Shown in pieces: positions 26,853 to 32,660 of a DNA stretch of 32,660 nucleotides. A model generated the notes under the pieces. That model searched no databases. It worked only from the letters and a program-made list of their open reading frames with translations, and had not been told where the DNA came from. The translations under genes and the position numbers were made by a program. Position 1 is the first letter of the stretch, and each line of letters begins with the position of its first letter. Origin of the DNA: Cyclobacteriaceae bacterium (GTDB lineage: Bacteria; Bacteroidota; Bacteroidia; Cytophagales; Cyclobacteriaceae); the NCBI GenBank assembly GCA_003565295.1, contig PXCO01000269.1, positions 1-32,660 on the forward strand. The letters are read 5' to 3'.

Positions 26853-26876
26853 TAAAAATTAATAATCAACCACTAT

Positions 26877-27275
26877 ATGCCACGTGTAAAAGGAAGAAGA
26901 CACCCAGATAAAGACACCCCCCAATATAATTATGACCAAGATGGTCTTCTGATTGAAATAGAATATCCCTACGAGAACGGGGCTGAGTTGGAGGTCTTCG
27001 AGTACGATGAGTCTGGCCGTATTGCAGCCCGGTGGAGGGCAGTTAGGGGAAATGAGGGCCACAAGCTGGAATACTTGAGGTATAGATACGATGGAGAGCT
27101 CCTTGTGGCCAAGGTGTCTGGGGAAAGGGGTAGCAATGAATTGGGTACCCAGGATGCCTATAGGTTTTATTACGATGAAGAGCAGAGGTTAGTCAAGGAA
27201 AAGAAATTCGACCCGAACTTTGGTTTTCAGCAGGTCAGTAGATCGGAGTATTTGTACATTGGCGAAGGGGAGTAG
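26877..27275 (+). CDS. Small YD-repeat-like protein
   Basis: This 132-residue hydrophilic protein has no signal peptide. Tyr-Asp-type repeat units are visible: YNYDQDGLLIEIEYPY, EVFEYDESGRIAARW, LRYRYDGELLVAKV and FYYDEEQRLVKEKKF. The pattern resembles RHS/YD repeats, but with only about four units and no core domain or toxin tip. It could be a remnant of a larger RHS protein or an independent small protein. Its GC content is higher than the deacetylase before it, so the two may have different origins. Confidence 0.7.
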   Translation: MPRVKGRRHPDKDTPQYNYDQDGLLIEIEYPYENGAELEVFEYDESGRIAARWRAVRGNEGHKLEYLRYRYDGELLVAKVSGERGSNELGTQDAYRFYYDEEQRLVKEKKFDPNFGFQQVSRSEYLYIGEGE

Positions 27276-27337
27276 ATTAGTAAACTCATTCATTTGGAGT
27301 GGTGCCCCGCTAAAGTGACAAGACAGGCAACCTTCCT

Positions 27338-27356
27338 GACGGTTTTGCCAACCGTC
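27338..27356. repeat. Inverted repeat GACGGTT/AACCGTC
   Basis: A seven-pair perfect stem with a five-base loop, flanked by CCT and TGGCAGG that could extend it imperfectly. It lies between the convergent YD-like and membrane-protein genes. There is no T-run, so it is only a possible terminator or a fragment of the CCTG-rich repeat family. Confidence 0.45.
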
Positions 27357-27406
27357 TGGCAGGTGTGACAACTGAGGATAATTGAAAATGCATCAAATAT
27401 TATTTA

Positions 27407-27970
27407 TTAGGATTGATCTGTAGCTATGAGCATACCGTCCAAGATTTTTTTCCAAATTAAGTGGGTTTTCCGGAGGTTTACCCTGTGTCCCCGGTAATAC
27501 ACCATATCCAGGCAAATTAAAAAACCTCCCTGGATGACCACTGATACCCCAAAACCCAGCCACAACTCAGGATATAAGGGGAAAGCCGTATGCCCATACA
27601 TAAACATAGCAGCCCCAATGCCCATAAAAAACAAGTCCAACCCTATATTCAGGAAAATCATCTTTTCTGCATGTCTTTGATAGTCCATCTGCTGCAACAG
27701 GGTAAGGGGGTTAAGCAGTTTGTAATGGTGGTGATAGATAATATAAAGGCCCACCAGTAGGTTCACCAGCCCCCAGCTGGCGTTCATGGACCAAAAATAA
27801 AAATGGGTGCCACCCTCTGTATATCCCCCTAGGTAACTACATATCCCAATTCCTACCACCAGGTTGATCAATGCCCAAATAGAAAGCACCCGCCCATGCC
27901 CCCGTTTTAGACGTAAAATTTCCCTTTCAAATTGCGTTAAAATCGATTGTTGGTGAGCCAGACTTTCCAT
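27407..27970 (-). CDS. Four-helix integral membrane protein (DUF6992-like), unknown function
   Basis: This 187-residue protein has hydrophobic helices at about 29-48, 59-79, 103-124 and 136-157. It has a Gln/Glu/Arg N-terminal helix and a basic C-terminus. It resembles Bacteroidota membrane proteins of the DUF6992 kind; I am not certain of the match. No catalytic motif is visible. A His-Tyr-rich loop (IIYHHHYK) follows helix 2. It stands alone; the next minus-strand gene is 214 bases upstream. Confidence 0.72.
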   Translation of the reverse strand: MESLAHQQSILTQFEREILRLKRGHGRVLSIWALINLVVGIGICSYLGGYTEGGTHFYFWSMNASWGLVNLLVGLYIIYHHHYKLLNPLTLLQQMDYQRHAEKMIFLNIGLDLFFMGIGAAMFMYGHTAFPLYPELWLGFGVSVVIQGGFLICLDMVYYRGHRVNLRKTHLIWKKILDGMLIATDQS

Positions 27971-28093
27971 GCTGACAGTGTTTCAATTGGATATTGAAAA
28001 AGATGCAATTAAAATTTTCCCGAAAGTTGCTAAAAAATATTTAATTTTTAAACATTGTGAAATTTAGAGTGGCACAGGCGACTCACTTTGGCT

Positions 28094-28175
28094 CGGTGAT
28101 GTAGTGATCTAGTGATGGGGGTAAGACAGACCAATATATTTCATATCACCGATCACCAAATCACCGATCACCGAT
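28094..28175. repeat. Cluster of GGTGAT/ATCACC short repeats
   Basis: Bases 28094-28116 carry three GTGAT units about nine bases apart. Bases 28145-28175 carry four ATCACC units (ATCACCGATCACC, twice). The two halves are complementary and could fold together. It lies directly downstream of the CAP-domain gene. Confidence 0.6.
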
Positions 28176-28184
28176 GTCCCACCC

Positions 28185-28724
28185 TTATTGCTCAATTTTA
28201 TCCGGCATTTCCCCAAACCACACCACTGCATATTCCTTATAAATCCCAATTCCCATGGCCTGCCAGTTGGCATCTTTAAAAGTGCCCAAATTTGCAAGCA
28301 CGGCATGATGCCCAGGGCTTTTTTTCCAAACCTCCAGTGCCTGCCCCGCAGTTGCGGCGTTGGAATGCCAATAGGCGATTTCATATCCGGGACTGTCATA
28401 TCCTGCGATCTCCTTGGGTTTATCCCACATGCAGGAGGCATTCTTGTGATTGTCTCGGTAGCAACAAGCGGTCCAGGGGCCCTCTTTAGACCAGGAATGC
28501 ATATTACAGCGGTTACTTTGCTTATAATGATACATCAGGTCTTTGGCATGTGCCTGTGCCACTTTGGTGAGTGCCGGGGAAATGGGCACCTCCTGTAGCC
28601 CACGGCTGATTCTATATGCATTGATAAGCCTGTGCAGTTCCTTTTCCTCATCAGAGATAGGCGGGTAGGAAGAAGAGAACAAGGTGTGCATGAAAAACCC
28701 CAATAACCAAAGAATGAATGCCAT
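28185..28724 (-). CDS. CAP (SCP/PR-1) domain exported protein
   Basis: This 179-residue protein has a short N-terminal hydrophobic segment (about 2-18, probably a signal peptide) and a CAP domain. Domain features are ELHRLINAYRISRGL at its start, ALTKVAQAHAKDLM, CNMHSW, the YEIAY region, SPGHHAVLAN, and a final GIGIYKEYAVVWFG strand. The paired His and acidic residues form the CAP cavity. Six Cys residues lie at about 68-100, so disulphides are possible. Bacterial CAP proteins are secreted and mostly of unknown function. It is divergent from isocitrate dehydrogenase. Confidence 0.88.
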   Translation of the reverse strand: MAFILWLLGFFMHTLFSSSYPPISDEEKELHRLINAYRISRGLQEVPISPALTKVAQAHAKDLMYHYKQSNRCNMHSWSKEGPWTACCYRDNHKNASCMWDKPKEIAGYDSPGYEIAYWHSNAATAGQALEVWKKSPGHHAVLANLGTFKDANWQAMGIGIYKEYAVVWFGEMPDKIEQ

Positions 28725-28809
28725 AATTTTATATCCGATTTGAACTTTTTAACGCCCGCCCCTGGGATTTATTGGAAGCGACCAAACCGGGGTATTCCAT
28801 TATCGGGTC

Positions 28810-28839
28810 TTTGAAAACCTTTTTTTTTGCGTATTTTAG
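28810..28839 (+). promoter_or_regulatory. Candidate promoter of isocitrate dehydrogenase
   Basis: TTTG (28810-28813), 18 bases including a T-run, then TATTTTAG (28832-28839), one mismatch from TAnnTTTG. Transcription would start near 28846, about 50 bases before the ATG. Confidence 0.42.
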
Positions 28840-28851
28840 CCGTCAATTTGA

Positions 28852-31131
<2,280 letters not shown>

Positions 31132-31152
31132 AAAGTAAATATAACTTCAAAT

Positions 31153-31182
31153 AAAACCTGGCTGGATAAGTCAGGTTTTTTT
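31153..31182 (+). terminator. Intrinsic terminator of icd
   Basis: AAAACCTG (31153-31160) pairs with CAGGTTTT (31172-31179) around an 11-base loop, with T continuing to 31182. It lies 22 bases past the icd stop codon. Confidence 0.85.
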
Positions 31183-31266
31183 ATTGATAAATCTTTAGGT
31201 ACAGACCATCCAGGGAAGTAAAAACGGGTAAAGGGGTTTTTTAGCACTATTTTATGGGATCTTATT

Positions 31267-31809
31267 TCAGAACCACCTTCCAATGATCACGTTAACACCG
31301 AAATGCGAACCCCAATCATTAGGGCTTTCATCATAATCGAACAAGGTGGCCCCGAGCTGGATTCCCACGGATAGTGTGGTTTTCTTTGCTATGCTGAATT
31401 GGTAGCCCGGCTCTAACCAGAGACCAAGGTTGTTATGGTTTTCGAGTCTGTTTCTGGTTAAACTTAAAATGGGTGCCAGGAAGAAACCGGTGGAAATCGG
31501 ACTTTCATTGGTGAAAAGAAAAATGGGCAATGCCGTCTCCAGGCCTGCATGGCTGATTTGGTTGCCAGCGTTGCGAACACCAAGGTTTAAGATGCTGGTC
31601 AGCCTCAAGTCCAAACGCCCTGTTAATGGTCTCTGATACACTAACGGGAAAATATTTACATCAAACTCACCCCTTTGATAAAATGGCTCCACTGTAACAC
31701 TGGGATTAATCCCCAAAAGGAAACTGGGGTTGTCTGATTGGGCCTTAAGGCCGGATGAGTAAGTAATTATAATTAAAAGGAGGATTACGCTAGGTTTTAA
31801 AGGGGACAT
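31267..31809 (-). CDS. Small outer-membrane beta-barrel-like protein
   Basis: This 180-residue protein has a signal peptide (about 1-23, ending LKAQ). A mature part of alternating hydrophobic strands follows (FLLGINPSVTVEPFYQRG, DVNIFPLVYQRPL, KTTLSVGIQLGATLF) and ends with an aromatic Phe (VIIGRWF), as outer-membrane barrels do. It would form about eight strands. No family was recognised with certainty. It is convergent with icd and alone on its strand. Confidence 0.75.
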   Translation of the reverse strand: MSPLKPSVILLLIIITYSSGLKAQSDNPSFLLGINPSVTVEPFYQRGEFDVNIFPLVYQRPLTGRLDLRLTSILNLGVRNAGNQISHAGLETALPIFLFTNESPISTGFFLAPILSLTRNRLENHNNLGLWLEPGYQFSIAKKTTLSVGIQLGATLFDYDESPNDWGSHFGVNVIIGRWF

Positions 31810-32118
31810 AGGCGTTTTTTATTGGCTTACCACTTAACCCGGAGTAATTTAAAGCTTGTGATCTAGAAATCAAAACTGATGAGATAATCAATAGGTTTCT
31901 TAAAAGAAATAAACTCAGGTTTCCGACATCTTTATCCAATTGTCACCAGGATTATGGCACTATGTGTCCCGATTACGCAAACTGCTGACCACTTTTTTTA
32001 TTTCTTGCCAAGCAGATCGCATGAGAATTTTTTTTGCCACCATTTGCAATTTCCGTGGAAATCCCACTTCCAAGATTAACCCTCTGGTATTTTTAAAAAA
32101 AATACCCAAATTGAAGCC
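31810..32118. other. Intergenic region with an inverted repeat, no gene seen
   Basis: This region of about 309 bases lies between divergent genes. A 69-codon frame at 31940 overlaps the Crp/Fnr start and looks like chance. The notable content is the inverted repeat at 32086-32106. Confidence 0.5.
32086..32106. promoter_or_regulatory. Inverted repeat, possible operator of the Crp/Fnr gene
   Basis: GGTATTTTT (32086-32094) and AAAAATACC (32098-32106) are perfect inverted arms around a three-base spacer. The repeat sits 12 bases before the regulator's ATG. It differs from the classic TGTGA or TTGAT Crp/Fnr sites. Confidence 0.4.
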
Positions 32119-32660
32119 ATGCACCCGCTACTTCGAGACTATTTCCTGAAACGCACCGACACAGAAGAACATGTGTTAGAGAAAATTTCGCCCTATTTTG
32201 AGGAAAAATCCTTTAAAAGGAATGAATATGTGCTTAGGGAAGGAGAGGTTTGTAAACATAATTATTTCATCATTTCGGGCTGCATGAGACTTTTTTCCAT
32301 TAACAAGGAAGGCGTGGAAAACACCAGGTATTTTGCGTTTGAAGGGAAATTTGCCACTTGTTTCACGAGTTTAATTTCAGGGCTTCCAGCTTTTGAAAAC
32401 ATTCAAAGCTTAGAAAAAACAACGGTACTTCGTATTCACAGGGATGACTTTTATTACTTGGTGGAAACAGAAGCAGTGGTAAACAAAGTGTATAGAAATA
32501 TCATGGAATCGGCTTATATCACCACCCAAAGACGTATCTATGATTTTCAGGGAGCGGATAGCTTGGAAAGGGTGCAGTGGCTCCTGAAGCATCAACCCAC
32601 AATTCTCAACCGCCTTTCCAATAAAGTGGTAGCCAGTTACCTTGGAATCACCCCTTATAC
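32119..32660 (+). CDS. Crp/Fnr family transcriptional regulator, cut by the window edge
   Basis: ATG at 32119 opens a frame to the end of the window (180 codons and no stop). The protein starts MHPLLRDYFLKRTDTEEHVL. It shows the cyclic-nucleotide-binding-like beta roll: NEYVLREGEVCKHNYFIISGCMRLF, then TRYFAFEGKFAT and TVLRIHRDDFYYLV. A long helix follows, with the beginning of the winged helix-turn-helix at NKVVASYLGITPY. Such regulators are frequent in Bacteroidota; the effector and targets are unknown. Confidence 0.88.
   Translation, partial: MHPLLRDYFLKRTDTEEHVLEKISPYFEEKSFKRNEYVLREGEVCKHNYFIISGCMRLFSINKEGVENTRYFAFEGKFATCFTSLISGLPAFENIQSLEKTTVLRIHRDDFYYLVETEAVVNKVYRNIMESAYITTQRRIYDFQGADSLERVQWLLKHQPTILNRLSNKVVASYLGITPY

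Noticed and set aside
28145-28175. Possible CRISPR-like repeat
   Set aside because: The units are only about 13 bases with one to three bases between them; there are no spacers or cas genes.
31940-32149. 69-codon plus-strand frame
   Set aside because: It overlaps the start of the Crp/Fnr gene in another frame and resembles no known protein.

Overview
The window looks like a chromosomal segment of a Bacteroidota bacterium, most likely order Cytophagales and close to Cyclobacteriaceae (inference). The signs are a DUF4270 lipoprotein, a TonB-dependent receptor with an N-terminal carboxypeptidase-like domain, a large AsmA-like protein, a PVC-type CxxCH heme lipoprotein, a PcrB-type prenylglyceryl phosphate synthase, and promoters of the Bacteroidota form TTTG-N18-20-TAnnTTTG. 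No phage, integrase, transposase, rRNA or CRISPR array was seen.

Layout. 1-465 holds intergenic repeats. 466-1359 (-) is an exported PIG-L/LmbE deacetylase, followed by a tRNA-Leu(CAG) at 1458-1539 (-). 1627-3775 (-) carries a DUF4270 lipoprotein and a stand-alone GT5 N-terminal domain protein. Divergent from these is the + strand run panC, panD, a flippase-like membrane protein and a YugP-type zinc peptidase, closed by a clear terminator at 6885-6920. Next come an acyl-CoA dehydrogenase and a cupin/AraC regulator (+). These converge on pcrB, which follows two small membrane-protein genes (9147-10610, -).

11001-13068 (-) holds a decayed DUF421 gene and a short-chain fatty acid transporter. 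13162-16020 (-) is a TonB receptor preceded by a small His-rich membrane protein with a good promoter; this looks like a metal-uptake unit (inference). 16169-16546 (+) is a conserved-looking small protein. 16652-17572 (+) is an auxin-efflux-carrier gene broken by an in-frame TAA, and 17577-20546 (-) is an AsmA-like protein.

20691-25450 (-) has a Rossmann-fold oxidoreductase, a heme/beta-propeller/HEAT lipoprotein and a Tat-exported sugar isomerase-like protein; the last two form an operon. 25932-27275 (+) has an AT-rich YdjC/ChbG deacetylase and a small YD-repeat-like protein. 27407-28724 (-) has a four-helix membrane protein and a CAP-domain protein. 28897-31131 (+) is monomeric NADP-isocitrate dehydrogenase with its terminator. 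31267-31809 (-) is a small outer-membrane-like protein, and 32119 to the edge (+) is a truncated Crp/Fnr regulator.

Most of the window is housekeeping or ordinary accessory content. The points most worth a second look are the two broken genes (DUF421 and AEC), the dispersed hairpin-rich repeat family (four copies), the GT5-like protein that lacks the sugar-nucleotide motif beside the pantothenate genes, and the His-rich protein/TonB receptor pair.
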